Below are positions 29,404 to 39,331 of a DNA stretch of 64,000 nt, one piece after another. The notes under the pieces were generated by a model. That model did no database searches and was not told the origin of the DNA. It saw only the letters and a list, made by a program, of their open reading frames with translations. How positions within the stretch are numbered: position 1 is the first letter of the stretch; each line of letters opens with the position of its first letter. Source of the DNA: CAVORB01 sp963736235 (GTDB lineage Bacteria > Pseudomonadota > Gammaproteobacteria > Chromatiales > Chromatiaceae); the NCBI GenBank assembly GCA_963736235.1, contig CAVTOR010000006.1:310001-374000 (forward strand), in the 5' to 3' direction. A program made the translations under genes and the position numbers.

Positions 29404-32400
29404 TCAGAGCCCCAGCTCCTTCCAGCGCGACTCGATGCGCTTGAGTGAAACCGGGTAGGCGGTACCGAGCTGCTGGGCGAAAAGGGAGACGCGCAGCTCC
29501 TCCAGCATCCATCGAATCTCGTCCAACCTGGGATCGCTCCGTCCCGCCTCGCTGGCGGCGGCCGCGCGCTGCTTCCATTTTTCGTACAGCGGGGCCAACT
29601 CACGCAGGCGTTCCTGGTCCCTCGCAGCCGCGTGATGCAGCTTCTCCACGCGCCCCTCCGTCGCCCGCAGATAGCGGGGGTACTCCTTGAGATGACTGTA
29701 TGGAATCCGTTGCAGAAAGCCGCGGAAGACGAGCCCGTCCAGTTGCTCCTTCAGGTCCAGCACAGAGGGCATCCAGTTGATCTGGGTGATGCCGGCCAAC
29801 CGCTTGCGCACGCCCTGATAGTGCTCGAAGATAGCCGCCGCCAGCGCGCAGACCTCCGCTGCCACCTTCGTTAGGCTCGATTTGTTCTCCGCCAGGCGCT
29901 GATCGAAGGCCACCTGGTCACGGATCTCCGGACGCCCCTCGACGAAACAAAGATCCAACACCAGCGCAACGAGCTCGTCGGCGAGGTCCACGGGCTTTCC
30001 TCCCTCCGACCCCGGCTGCTGGGGCGCCTTGGCATACTGCAGGCGCATGCGGTCCAGCCCAGGGAGGTTCTTGCGCAGATAGCGCAGCTCGGCACCCAGG
30101 TGGAGCGCCAGCAACCTCCGCATTCCCTCGCGCATCGCCACCGCGGCGCTCTCCTGCGAATCCAGCACCCGGATAGCAACTCGGTCCCCTTCGTCCACCA
30201 GGGACGGGTAGCCCCGCAGGCGAATGCCGGCGCGATCTAAATCGATCGATTCGGGCAGTCGTCCGAAGTCCCAGCGCGTGATCCCCTCGCGCTCGATCCC
30301 CTGAGCCGGAATACGGGCAAAGGTCTCGCTCGCGGTACCACCGTACTCTCGCTTGAGGCGCGCGAAGTCCTCCGCGACCGCGACCTGCCGCCCTTGCTCA
30401 TCCACCAGCCGGAACTGCATGCGCAGATGCGCAGGAACGGCACCCGGGTCCCAGGCATCCTCCGGGACCTGGACGCTGGTCAGCTCCTTCAACCCCTCGC
30501 CCAGCGCCGGCAGAAGGGGCCGTTCGGACGGGGTGAGGCGGCGGGCGAGCCTGGAGGCCGTGTCGGGAATCGGGACAAAGGCCTTTCGGACCTGCTTCGG
30601 CAAGCCCCGCAGCAGCGCGGTGATCAGCTCCTCGAGAAGGCCGGGAACCAGCCATTCGCACCGCTCGGCGGAGACCTGATTGATCAGCGGCACGGGCACC
30701 ACCAGGGTCACGCCATCCGCCGCGTGTCCGGGGTCGAAACGGTATTCCAGGGGCAGCTTCGTCGCCCCCACGGGGAGCCCGTCGGGGAACGCCTGCTGGG
30801 ATACCTCCGCCGCCTCCCGGCGCATGACGTCGCTCATGCGCATGTGCAGGATCTTCGGCTCCCGGCGCGTCGCCTTGCGCAGCCACTGCTCGAACTGCGG
30901 GGTGGAGTAGATGCCGCTCGGGACCCGCTGCGCGTAGAAGGCGTAGATGCCCTCCTCGTCGACCAGGATATCGCGGCGACGAGACTTGGCCTCGAGGTGC
31001 TGGAGGTACTCGATCAGCTCCCGGTTGTGACGCCAGAAGGGAGCACGGGTCTCGAAGTCCCCCTCGGCGAGCCCGAAGCGCAGGAAAATCTCCCGCGCCT
31101 CCGCCGGGTTGATCGGCCCGTAGTTCACCCGCCGCTTGGGGACGATGGTGACCCCGAACAGTGTCACCTTCTCGAAGGCCGCCACTTGCCCGGATTTCGC
31201 TTGCCAATGGGGCTCCGCGTAGGTGCGCTGCACCAGATGCCGGCCAGCCTGCTCGATCCAGCCGGGCTGAACATTCGCCACGATGCGCCCGTACTGGCGC
31301 GTGGTTTCAACCCGCTCGGCGGCAACGATCCACTTCGGGGACTTCTGGAACAGCCCTGAGCCTGGATGGATGAAAAAGCGGCTGTTGCGCGCCCCTTGGT
31401 ACTCCCGACCCTCGTCCCGGAACCCGATGTTGCTTAGAAGCCCTGCCAGCAGGGCGCGGTGGATTTCCTCGAAGCTGCCTTCCGCCTGGTTCTCCTTGTG
31501 CCCCATCTCGTGCAGTTGGCCGCGCAGCTGCGCATGGATGTCGCGCCACTCCTGAACCCGGTTCCAGGACAGGAAGTGCCTCTGGCACAACTTGCGGAAC
31601 TTGCTCTTCGACAGGTGCTTCTGCTCCTGCTCCAGGAAACGCCACAGGTTGAGGAAGGCGATGAAATCCGAGTCCTCGTGATGGAAGGTGGCGTGGATCT
31701 CGTCGGCGGCCTGCTGCTTGTCCAGGGGGCGCTCGCGGGGATCCTGCACGCTCAGCGCCGCGGCGATGACCAGCACCTCGCGCAGGCAGTGATGTTCCTC
31801 CGCCGCCAACAGCATGCGCCCGATGCGCGGGTCCACCGGCAGCCGGGCAAGCTGCCTTCCCATCGGAGTCAGATTTCCCGCCTCGTCGATGGCGGCCAAC
31901 TCCGCGAGGGTGCGGTACCCGTCCGAGATCAGCCGGGAATCCGGCGGGTCGATGAACGGAAAGTCCTCGATCGCCCCAAACCCCAGCAGCTTCATCTGCA
32001 GGATGACCGCGGCCAGGTTGGTGCGCTGGATCTCGGGCTCGGTAAACTCCGCTCGGGCCTCGAAATTCTCCTCGCTGTAGAGGCGGATGCAGATGCCCTT
32101 GGCAACGCGTCCGCAGCGCCCTTTGCGCTGGTTCGCCGACGCCTGGGACACCCGCTCCACCGGCAGGCGCTGCACCTTGCTGCGATGGCTGTAGCGGCTG
32201 ATGCGGGCGAATCCCGGGTCGATGACGTAGTGGATGCCGGGCACGGTCAGCGAGGTCTCCGCCACGTTGGTCGCCAGCACCACCCGGCGCGTCCCGTGCT
32301 GCTGGAAGATGCGCGCCTGGTCCTGCGGACCCTGGCGGGCGAAGAGCGGCAGGATCTCGGTGGACGGCGGATGATGCTTGCGCAGAGTCTCCGCGGTCTC

Positions 32401-33333
32401 ACGGATCTCGCGCTCCCCGGAGAGGAACACCAGCACGTCTCCCCTGCCTTCGCGCGCCAGCTCGTCCACCGCCTGGGAGATCGCGAGCTGCATATCCTCG
32501 TCCCGCTCACCGGCGCTCTCCTCCTCCGGTGGGCGGTAGCGGACCTCGACCGGGTAGGTGCGGCCGGAGATCTCGATGATGGGCGCGGGACCGACTTCTT
32601 CCGTCGCGAAGTGTTCCGCGAAACGTTGCGGATCAATGGTGGCGGAGGTGATGACGACCTTGAGCTCTGGACGCCTGGGCAACAGGCCCCGCAGATAGCC
32701 GATCAGGAAGTCGATGTTGAGGCTGCGCTCATGGGCCTCGTCGATGATCAGGGTATCGTACTCGTTGAGTAACCGATCCTGCTGGATCTCCGCCAGCAGC
32801 ATGCCGTCGGTCATCAGCTTGATCGAGGTCTCGGGCGCCACCCGATCGTGGAAACGCACCTTGTAGCCGACCAGGGTCCCCAACTCGGACTTGAGCTCCT
32901 GGGACACCCGGCTCGCCAGGCTCCGGGCGGCGATGCGCCGCGGCTGGGTATGGCCGATACGCCCGAGAATCCCACGTCCGAAGTCGAGGCAAATCTTTGG
33001 CAGCTGGGTCGACTTGCCTGAACCCGTTTCGCCGCAGAGCACCACCACCTGGTGGTCACGAATCAGCCTCGCCACCTCTTCCCGGCGCTCGCTGACCGGA
33101 AGCTCAGACGGGTAGTCGACGGTCGGAACCAGGGCCCTGCGCCGCTCGACCAGGGTCTGGGAACGAACGATCGTCTGCCACAGCTTGGCCAGCCCCTGGT
33201 CGAAGGGTTCGCCCTGTCGCTGCCGACGGTGGAGGCCGCGCAGGCGCCCGCGCAGGACGGCCTGGTCACGCAGGAGGCAGGTATCCAGATCCTCTCGGGT
33301 GGGAAACGTCAGGGGTGAGTGGAAATCTGGCAA
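29404..33333 (-). CDS. hrpA: ATP-dependent RNA helicase HrpA (DEAH box)
   Basis: The roughly 1309-residue DEAH-box helicase matches the length of E. coli HrpA (1300). Motif I is GETGSGKSTQLPK, motif II is DEAH (IIDEAHERSLNIDF), motif III is SATID, and motif VI is QRKGRCGRVAKG. DUF3418 forms the long C-terminal half. It is a cytoplasmic helicase acting on stalled ribosomes and in mRNA processing. The start is unsure: TTG at 33333 gives the best match to the family N-terminus (DTCLLRDQAVLRGRLRGL), but the frame is open to 33426 with GTG and TTG alternatives and no strong Shine-Dalgarno. Confidence 0.92.
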   Translation of the reverse strand: MPDFHSPLTFPTREDLDTCLLRDQAVLRGRLRGLHRRQRQGEPFDQGLAKLWQTIVRSQTLVERRRALVPTVDYPSELPVSERREEVARLIRDHQVVVLCGETGSGKSTQLPKICLDFGRGILGRIGHTQPRRIAARSLASRVSQELKSELGTLVGYKVRFHDRVAPETSIKLMTDGMLLAEIQQDRLLNEYDTLIIDEAHERSLNIDFLIGYLRGLLPRRPELKVVITSATIDPQRFAEHFATEEVGPAPIIEISGRTYPVEVRYRPPEEESAGERDEDMQLAISQAVDELAREGRGDVLVFLSGEREIRETAETLRKHHPPSTEILPLFARQGPQDQARIFQQHGTRRVVLATNVAETSLTVPGIHYVIDPGFARISRYSHRSKVQRLPVERVSQASANQRKGRCGRVAKGICIRLYSEENFEARAEFTEPEIQRTNLAAVILQMKLLGFGAIEDFPFIDPPDSRLISDGYRTLAELAAIDEAGNLTPMGRQLARLPVDPRIGRMLLAAEEHHCLREVLVIAAALSVQDPRERPLDKQQAADEIHATFHHEDSDFIAFLNLWRFLEQEQKHLSKSKFRKLCQRHFLSWNRVQEWRDIHAQLRGQLHEMGHKENQAEGSFEEIHRALLAGLLSNIGFRDEGREYQGARNSRFFIHPGSGLFQKSPKWIVAAERVETTRQYGRIVANVQPGWIEQAGRHLVQRTYAEPHWQAKSGQVAAFEKVTLFGVTIVPKRRVNYGPINPAEAREIFLRFGLAEGDFETRAPFWRHNRELIEYLQHLEAKSRRRDILVDEEGIYAFYAQRVPSGIYSTPQFEQWLRKATRREPKILHMRMSDVMRREAAEVSQQAFPDGLPVGATKLPLEYRFDPGHAADGVTLVVPVPLINQVSAERCEWLVPGLLEELITALLRGLPKQVRKAFVPIPDTASRLARRLTPSERPLLPALGEGLKELTSVQVPEDAWDPGAVPAHLRMQFRLVDEQGRQVAVAEDFARLKREYGGTASETFARIPAQGIEREGITRWDFGRLPESIDLDRAGIRLRGYPSLVDEGDRVAIRVLDSQESAAVAMREGMRRLLALHLGAELRYLRKNLPGLDRMRLQYAKAPQQPGSEGGKPVDLADELVALVLDLCFVEGRPEIRDQVAFDQRLAENKSSLTKVAAEVCALAAAIFEHYQGVRKRLAGITQINWMPSVLDLKEQLDGLVFRGFLQRIPYSHLKEYPRYLRATEGRVEKLHHAAARDQERLRELAPLYEKWKQRAAAASEAGRSDPRLDEIRWMLEELRVSLFAQQLGTAYPVSLKRIESRWKELGL

Positions 33334-33600
33334 TCGACTGGATCTTGGGTGTCGTCGGGCCGCGGACAGGGCCCTCGGCACGGTGGGGGGCGTTCGAATC
33401 TCGACCCGCGGGTCACGGCCTCGCAACGCGGGATTCTATCCGATCCGAGGCGGCCCCGCAGCGGAGCATAGCCGCGCACGCCGGTGTCGCCCGAATCGAC
33501 CGGCCGTCGAGACTGGTGTCGACGCCCGCGACGACCTATGCTCTGAGCCAGAGCGCCAATCCGGTGGAATCGTTTCAACCAGCAACCGACGGGTATCCCC
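33334..33600. other. Intergenic region upstream of hrpA
   Basis: These roughly 270 bases lie between divergent genes. They are GC-rich, with no recognised RNA, repeat or promoter pair. Part of it may encode additional N-terminal HrpA residues if an upstream start is used. Confidence 0.3.
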
Positions 33601-33834
33601 ATGGACCAAGATCAAGCCCTGCGCGCACGGCACGACGGAGAGTTGGTCGAGGCAATCGCCACGCCGGCCGAGGACGCCGGGGGATGGGTGCTCGTGTTCA
33701 CGACGCGCAGCGGTGATCGTGTGCTCTATACCGACCACACGGGTACCGAGAAGCTTTACCATTCACTGGATCACGCAACCGAGGCGGCACGCGGCATCGG
33801 TTTCGAGTCCGTGCGGGTGGAAGAGAAATTCTAG
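33601..33834 (+). CDS. Small hypothetical protein (77 aa)
   Basis: The product has a charged N-terminus (MDQDQALRARHDGELVEAI) and a beta-rich centre (GGWVLVFTTRSGDRVLYTDHTG). A short helix and strand end it (LDHATEAARGIGFESVRVEEKF). It looks like a compact soluble alpha/beta protein with neither signal peptide nor membrane segment. Composition is typical of the host. It starts 268 bases from hrpA on the opposite strand and is followed immediately by a dispersed repeat. I do not recognise a function. Confidence 0.6.
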   Translation: MDQDQALRARHDGELVEAIATPAEDAGGWVLVFTTRSGDRVLYTDHTGTEKLYHSLDHATEAARGIGFESVRVEEKF

Positions 33835-33837
33835 ACT

Positions 33838-33888
33838 CTGATGATTGGCCATCCTGGCAAAAATCAGCACGTCACCCAAGAAGCGCGG
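33838..33888 (+). repeat. Dispersed hairpin repeat, copy C
   Basis: Starting two bases after a stop codon, this copy reads CTGATGATTGGCCATCCTGG, then AAAATCAGCACGTCACCCAA and GAAGCGCG. It shares the hairpin and the right-hand CCCAAGAAGCGCG block with copy A, and the hairpin with copy B. It lies upstream of the SemiSWEET start at 33917, so it may also be transcribed in the leader of that gene. Confidence 0.7.
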
Positions 33889-33916
33889 CGCGATCCGAGA
33901 CCCGAGGACAAGCCCC

Positions 33917-34231
33917 ATGCCGCTGCCCAGCCACGAGCTGATCGGCGCCCTTGCCGCCCTTCTGACCACGACCGCTTTCGTTCCCCAGGTGGTGCGCACC
34001 CTCAGCACCGGGGACACACGCGCCATCTCGCTGTGGATGTACCTGATGTTTTCCGCCGGCGTCGCCCTGTGGGGAATCTACGGCATTCTCCTGGGCGCCT
34101 GGCCCATCATCCTCGCCAACGGCCTGACCTTCGCGCTGGCGACCGTCGTGCTCTCGCTCAAGTTGCGGGACCTCCGCGCGGGTCGTCGAGTCCCAGCGCA
34201 CCGCGCGGCGGACCAGACCGACAGCGGTTAG
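33917..34231 (+). CDS. SemiSWEET/PQ-loop family small transporter
   Basis: The 104-residue protein has three hydrophobic helices: ELIGALAALLTTTAFVPQVV (about residues 6-25), ISLWMYLMFSAGVALWGIYGILL (about 37-59) and WPIILANGLTFALATVVLSLKL (about 62-83). The proline-glutamine pair in FVPQVVRTLSTGDTRAISLWMY is the PQ-loop hallmark. SemiSWEETs dimerise and transport sugars across the inner membrane. The substrate is not predictable here. The ATG at 33917 sits directly before the first helix. The stop overlaps the last codon of the convergent radical SAM gene. Confidence 0.88.
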   Translation: MPLPSHELIGALAALLTTTAFVPQVVRTLSTGDTRAISLWMYLMFSAGVALWGIYGILLGAWPIILANGLTFALATVVLSLKLRDLRAGRRVPAHRAADQTDSG

Positions 34232-36009
34232 ATTCCGCTGGAGCCCGCCGTGCCACGCCGTTCCGCCAGCGTCCGCCGTTTCTCGACGAACGCCTGCGCG
34301 GAGACGGTGGCGGTGAACAGCTCGAGTGTCTCCTCTTCCCCCTGCTCGACCGGCTGCATGGCGGTGTCGGTGTAGAGGTCGGGCCGAGTATCCGCCATGA
34401 CCCTGTCAAGAATGCGCCCGTAGCGCCGATGCATGCCATAGGCACTCGCGTACTTGACGACCGACTCCCAGGCGAACCGCGGGTAGAAGACAAGAGGATT
34501 CTCGATCGGGAAGCCGGGACGACGGTCCCGCCGCGCCTTGCGCCTGATCAAGCCCCCCTCGAGGGGGTGCATCCCCTCATAGACGACAGGCGCATGAAAG
34601 GCGAACAGCTTGGCGAGCATCTGCTTGGGATCGTAGCCCCAGGCGCGGGCGCGACGCAGAATCGTGGCGACATGCTCGTCGGTGTAATAGAGGTCCCAGA
34701 CCTCGCGGTAGACGGCCTCCCATTCGGCCTTGGACATCCTGGCATGGTCCGCGGTTACGTGCTGGGTGTCGTAGTTGTTCATGTCGGGATCGAGCGGCAC
34801 GCCTTCCTCGACCAGCCGCTGGTGATCCTTGGATCCGGGTAGCGGTGTCAGGATGAAGAATTCCATGATATCGATCGGGAGCTCGCGCTTGATGATCTCG
34901 ATATCGCGACGGATGCTCTCGGGTGTGTCGGTCGGAAAACCGATGATGTAGCCAGCGTAGGTCAGCACCCCGGCGCGATGCCAGGCCTGCAGCATGGCAC
35001 GGTAATCGGTGATTTTGTTCTGACCCTTTTGGGCCGCCTTCAGGGCGTCGGGGTTGATGTTCTCCATGCCGATGAAGGCCCGGGTGACCCCCGCCTTGCC
35101 CGCCTTCTCGATGAAGCGCGGGATGCGGTGGGACTGGGTATCCACCTGGATCACCAGTCGGATGTCGATGCCTGATTCGCGAAGCGCGATCACCCGGTCG
35201 AAGATCGGTTCCCAATTCCGATTGCGCGCGAAATTATCGTCGGTGATGAAGAAGTTGCCGATCCCGTCCGCGGCATTCGCACGGATCAGCCGCTCCACGT
35301 CGTCCGCACCGCGGTGGCGGGACTTGCGGCCCTGGACGTTGATGATGGTGCAGAAGCTGCAGAGATAGGGGCACCCGCGGCCCGCGTCGAAGCTCGCGCG
35401 TTTGCCCATGGTCAGTCGCACACGATCAGGAGGCAGATAGGGCGTGGGCTTGCCCGTCATGTCCGGCAGGTCGTTGAGGTAATCGTAGACCGGCTTCAGC
35501 TCTCCCCCGGCGGCGTCCGCGAGCAGGCCATCGAGGCGCCCCTCGAGCTCTCCCGCGAACAGACTGATGCCGAGATCGAGTGCTTCCTGGAGCTCGCGCG
35601 GCAGTTGCTTGAGCATGGCAAGGCAGCCGCTGACGTGGAAACCGCCGATCACCACCGGCAGCCCCGCCTCGCGAAAGCGCCTGGCGATTTCCAGTGCCCG
35701 CGGATACTGGTTGGACTGCACGCCGACCATGCCCACCAGCGCCTGCCCGCCGTCGGTGCGCATCTCCCGGATCAGGCGCCGCGGATCGATCCGCGTGTTG
35801 GTCTCGTCCAGCGCCCGGATCCGGATCTCCACGCCGTCTCCCAGGACGCGGCGCTGCGCGCAGTCCTGAGCGATGCCATAGACGGCCGCCAGGCTGTTGG
35901 ACGGCAGGGAGGAACGCCACCACTGGATCACGTAGCCGTCATCGTCGTAGTGCGACGGCTTGATCAGCAGCAGGTGAAAGGGACGCGGGCGGTCGGCATT
36001 GCCGGTCAT
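34228..36009 (-). CDS. B12-binding-domain radical SAM protein
   Basis: The 593-residue protein has an N-terminal B12-binding-like Rossmann fold (HLLLIKPSHYDDDG, then VGMVGVQSNQYPRALEIARRF and VVIGGFHVSG). The radical SAM core follows, with its cluster motif CX3CX2C in FDAGRGCPYLCSFCTIINVQG near residue 220 and GIGNFFITDDNFARN after it. The C-terminal 150 residues are family-specific. Members are cobalamin-dependent methylases or cyclases; the substrate is unknown. The ATG at 36009 follows GAGGAGCG. No bacteriochlorophyll or hopanoid genes are adjacent, so I assign no pathway. Confidence 0.87.
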   Translation of the reverse strand: MTGNADRPRPFHLLLIKPSHYDDDGYVIQWWRSSLPSNSLAAVYGIAQDCAQRRVLGDGVEIRIRALDETNTRIDPRRLIREMRTDGGQALVGMVGVQSNQYPRALEIARRFREAGLPVVIGGFHVSGCLAMLKQLPRELQEALDLGISLFAGELEGRLDGLLADAAGGELKPVYDYLNDLPDMTGKPTPYLPPDRVRLTMGKRASFDAGRGCPYLCSFCTIINVQGRKSRHRGADDVERLIRANAADGIGNFFITDDNFARNRNWEPIFDRVIALRESGIDIRLVIQVDTQSHRIPRFIEKAGKAGVTRAFIGMENINPDALKAAQKGQNKITDYRAMLQAWHRAGVLTYAGYIIGFPTDTPESIRRDIEIIKRELPIDIMEFFILTPLPGSKDHQRLVEEGVPLDPDMNNYDTQHVTADHARMSKAEWEAVYREVWDLYYTDEHVATILRRARAWGYDPKQMLAKLFAFHAPVVYEGMHPLEGGLIRRKARRDRRPGFPIENPLVFYPRFAWESVVKYASAYGMHRRYGRILDRVMADTRPDLYTDTAMQPVEQGEEETLELFTATVSAQAFVEKRRTLAERRGTAGSSGI

Positions 36010-36126
36010 CGGGGCGCTCCTCACGTGATGGCATAGCGCGAAGTGCGCCGCGGCGGAAAGATGTGATCGCTGCCGCCGATGGGCGGCAGCGGTGAGCGGC
36101 GTGGAGGCCGGCGAGCCGCGGCGGAA

Positions 36127-37530
36127 TCAGTGCCCGCCGCCCTTCAGGGCCGAGACCATACCCTCGATGGTGTCCTTGGCGTCGCCGAAGACGAGCGAGG
36201 TGTTGTCCTGGTAGAAGAGCAGATTGTCGACACCCGAGTAACCGGGCCGCATGGAGCGCTTAAGGAAGTAGACCTGGCGCGCCTTGCCCGCATCCAGAAT
36301 GGGCATGCCGTAGATGGGACTCGATTTGTCCTGCTTCGCGGCCGGGTTGACCACGTCGTTTGCCCCAACGATCAGGACCACGTCGGCGGTGGGGAACTCC
36401 GGGTTGATCTCGTCCATCTCGAGCACCTGCTCGTAGGGGATGTCCGCCTCGGCCAAGAGCACGTTCATGTGTCCCGGCATGCGGCCCGCTACCGGGTGGA
36501 TGGCAAACTTGACCTCGACCCCGCGCGCCTCCAGAAGCTCCATCATCTCCTTGAGCGCGTGTTGGGCCTGCGCCACGGCCATGCCGTAACCGGGCACGAC
36601 GATGACCTTGCCCGCATCCTCCATCCAGTAGACCGCATCCTCCACCGAGGCCGACTTGACGCCCTTCTCCGCCGCCTGCGCGCCAGCGCTGCTGGCACCG
36701 CCCTCGTCACCGCTGCCGAAACCGCCGAAGACGACGTTGATGATGGAGCGGTTCATGGCCCGGCACATGATGTAGGAGAGGATGGCGCCGGAGAAGCCCA
36801 CCAGCGCGCCGACGATGATCAGCAGCTTGTTGCCGAGGGTGAAGCCCGTCGCCGCCGCCGCCCATCCGGAGTAGCTGTTCAGCATGGAGATGATGACCGG
36901 CATGTCCGCCCCGCCGATCGGGATGATTAGAGTCACGCCGAGCACGAACGCCAGCAGGGTCATGAGGGCCAGGGAGCCGACGCTCCCGGTCAGCGCGAAA
37001 TGAACGCCGAGGGCGACGGTGGCCACCGCGATCGCGGCATTCAGCGCGTGCTGTCCGCCAAACTTCACCGGCTTGCCGCTGATCAACCCCTGCAGCTTGC
37101 CGAAGGCGATGACGGAGCCCGTAAAGGTAATGGCACCGATGATGATCCCGACGGAAAGCTCGCTCATGAGCACGCCATCGAGGGAACCTGCGTCGCGCTT
37201 GTTGAGGAAGGTGCCGATGGCCACGAGCACCGCGGCCATGCCGACGAAGCTGTGCAGGGCCGCCACCAGTTGGGGCATCGCGGTCATCTGAATGCGCATC
37301 GCCACGACGATGCCGATCACCGCGCCCGCGGCCACGCCCGCGATGATGAAGCCGTAGGACTGGACCTCCGTGGCCATCAGCGTGGCGGCGATGGCGATCA
37401 CCATGCCGAGCATGCCGTAGAAATTGCCGCGGCGAGCCGTTGCCGGATGCGTCAATCCCTTGAGCGCAAAGATGAAAAGGATGGCCGAGACCAGATAGGC
37501 CAGCGCCTGGGTGTTTGCCGATATTTCCAT
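36127..37530 (-). CDS. pntB: NAD(P) transhydrogenase subunit beta
   Basis: The 467-residue PntB has an N-terminal membrane region of eight to nine helices (ALAYLVSAILFIFALKGL through GALVGFSGAILSYIMCRAMNR). The NADP-binding domain III follows, with VVPGYGMAVAQAQHALKEMM (residues about 310-330) and VLIVGANDVVNPAAKQD. With PntAA and PntAB it couples proton entry to hydride transfer from NADH to NADP+ in the inner membrane. It is last in the operon pntAA-pntAB-pntB (minus strand), 66 bases after pntAB. Confidence 0.96.
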   Translation of the reverse strand: MEISANTQALAYLVSAILFIFALKGLTHPATARRGNFYGMLGMVIAIAATLMATEVQSYGFIIAGVAAGAVIGIVVAMRIQMTAMPQLVAALHSFVGMAAVLVAIGTFLNKRDAGSLDGVLMSELSVGIIIGAITFTGSVIAFGKLQGLISGKPVKFGGQHALNAAIAVATVALGVHFALTGSVGSLALMTLLAFVLGVTLIIPIGGADMPVIISMLNSYSGWAAAATGFTLGNKLLIIVGALVGFSGAILSYIMCRAMNRSIINVVFGGFGSGDEGGASSAGAQAAEKGVKSASVEDAVYWMEDAGKVIVVPGYGMAVAQAQHALKEMMELLEARGVEVKFAIHPVAGRMPGHMNVLLAEADIPYEQVLEMDEINPEFPTADVVLIVGANDVVNPAAKQDKSSPIYGMPILDAGKARQVYFLKRSMRPGYSGVDNLLFYQDNTSLVFGDAKDTIEGMVSALKGGGH

Positions 37531-37596
37531 GCGTATTCTCTTGTTCGGATCGCTCTTTCGCGCCAGAAGGGAAGGTACCGCGTGAGGAAGATGCCG

Positions 37597-37881
37597 CTAC
37601 TTCTTTTTCTTGAACATGGACAGCATACGGTGGGTCACCAGGAAGCCGCCGAAGACGTTGATGGACGCCAGGAGCACGGCGAAGAAGCCAATGAGCTCGG
37701 CGGCAGTGCCGGCGCTCTCCAGACCGGTCACCAGCAGCGCGCCGACAACCACGATGCCGGAAATGGCGTTGGTGAGCGCGACCAGGGGCGTGTGCAACGA
37801 CGGCGTTACCCCCCAGATAACGTAGTAGCCGATAAAGCAGGCCAGGACGAAGACGTACAGCGCGACGAGTGTTTCAGACAT
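37597..37881 (-). CDS. pntAB: NAD(P) transhydrogenase subunit alpha part 2
   Basis: The 94-residue membrane subunit carries three helices: LVALYVFVLACFIGYYVIWG, LTNAISGIVVVGALLVTGLE and LIGFFAVLLASINVFGGFLVTHRML. It corresponds to the membrane domain that is fused to PntA in E. coli but is separate in many other bacteria. The C-terminus ends FKKKK. It lies between pntAA and pntB on the same strand. Confidence 0.95.
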   Translation of the reverse strand: MSETLVALYVFVLACFIGYYVIWGVTPSLHTPLVALTNAISGIVVVGALLVTGLESAGTAAELIGFFAVLLASINVFGGFLVTHRMLSMFKKKK

Positions 37882-37962
37882 GGGTTCGCATCCTCAGAGT
37901 GAGCAAACGCCCACCGATCAAAGTTCAGCTGGCTCGGAATCGTGCCTCGGACCGGTGACGCA

Positions 37963-39054
37963 CTAAACGCCGACCCGCATGGCCTTGGTGATCTCATCCT
38001 CGTCCAGATCCTTCAGAACCGGGCCCTGCTCGCCCTTCTCCACCATGATGTCGAGCAGGTTCGCCAGGTTGCGCGCGTAGAAGGCGCTCGCGTCCGCCGC
38101 GACCATGGACGGGTAGTTGGTGTGGCCGACGAGAACGACCCCCTGCTTGGTGACGACCTTGTCGGGCTCCGTCAGGGGACAGTTGCCGCCATTCGCCGCC
38201 GCCAGGTCGACGATCACCGAGCCCGCGCGCATGCGCCCTACCACCTCTTCGGTGATCAGGACCGGCGCCGGTCGGCAAGGGATCAGGGCGGTGGAGACGA
38301 TGACGTGGGCCTTGGCCAGTTCGTCCGCCAGTGCAGCTTGTTGCTTGGCCTTCGCCTCGTCTGAGAGCTCCTTGGCGTAGCCGCCCTCGCCGGAGCCGCT
38401 CTCACCGATATCGAGCTCGATGGCCTTCGCGCCAAGCGACAGAATCTGCTCCTTAGTTTCCGGGCGCACATCGTAGGCGTGTACGTCGGCGCCGAGCCGG
38501 CGCGCGGTCGCGATGGCCTGCAGCCCGGCGACACCGACCCCCAGTACCACGAGGCGGGCGGGCTTCGCGGAGCCGGCGGAGGTCATCATCATGGGCAGGA
38601 AGCGACCATATTGGGCGGCGGCCTCGATCACCGCCCGGTAGCCCGCGATGTTGCTCTGGGATGAGAGGACATCCATGGACTGGGCTCGGGAGATGCGCGG
38701 GATACGCTCCACCGACAACACGCGCACGTCCCGGGCGACCATGGCACCGACGATTTCGTCCTCGCCGCAGGTCTCCACGAAGCCGATGTAGATCGCCCCG
38801 GGCTTCATGGCCGCCGCGTCTTGCGCCTCCGGACGCCGCACCTTGAGTAGGATGTCGGCCTGGAGCACCGCCGTGCGGTCCGAGATCTTGGCACCCGCGG
38901 AGGTATAGTCGTCGTCAGGGTAGTGGGCAGCGACGCCCGCGCCGCGCTCCACGACCACATCGAAACCCTTGCCGACGAGCTTCTTGACCACCTCCGGGGT
39001 GGAAGCCACCCGCGCCTCGCCGGCGGCGGTCTCTTTCGGAACGCCGATCTGCAT
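37963..39054 (-). CDS. pntAA: NAD(P) transhydrogenase subunit alpha part 1
   Basis: The 363-residue soluble NAD(H)-binding subunit starts MQIGVPKETAAGEARVASTP, typical of the alanine dehydrogenase/PNT superfamily. The NAD-binding Rossmann motif is VLGVGVAGLQAIATARRLGADVHAYDVRP (about residues 170-200), and the mobile loop region follows. The PNT signature GSVIVDLAAANGGNCPLTEP is present near residue 270. It is first in the operon. The gap to pntAB is 81 bases. Confidence 0.96.
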   Translation of the reverse strand: MQIGVPKETAAGEARVASTPEVVKKLVGKGFDVVVERGAGVAAHYPDDDYTSAGAKISDRTAVLQADILLKVRRPEAQDAAAMKPGAIYIGFVETCGEDEIVGAMVARDVRVLSVERIPRISRAQSMDVLSSQSNIAGYRAVIEAAAQYGRFLPMMMTSAGSAKPARLVVLGVGVAGLQAIATARRLGADVHAYDVRPETKEQILSLGAKAIELDIGESGSGEGGYAKELSDEAKAKQQAALADELAKAHVIVSTALIPCRPAPVLITEEVVGRMRAGSVIVDLAAANGGNCPLTEPDKVVTKQGVVLVGHTNYPSMVAADASAFYARNLANLLDIMVEKGEQGPVLKDLDEDEITKAMRVGV

Positions 39055-39331
39055 GTCTTTCCCCCCTCCTCGATGCTACCGCCGGTAGCTCGTAAATCGA
39101 CGCATTATGGGTGGTCGCACCGGCCATCTCAAGGCGGCGGACCGCTCCCGCGCCGTCGTGTTTTCTTTTGGCCGCACCGAAGTCATCCTGGGCGCGGCGA
39201 TCGCTCGGCAACCGGGCGTCGACTCCCAGCGCGCGGCTGGCACCGAGCGCCAAGGGTACCCCTATTCCAGAGGAGAATAGCAGACGCCGCGCGGTGGACT
39301 CTCCCACAGTCAGCGTGGTTGAGATCGCGAC

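Noticed and set aside
31459..32772. 437-codon frame antisense to hrpA
   Set aside because: It is a shadow of the helicase domain; no motif or ribosome-binding site supports it.
39055..39331. Short frames in the gap between pntAA and ppsR
   Set aside because: No start with a Shine-Dalgarno, no family features, and composition typical of non-coding DNA.
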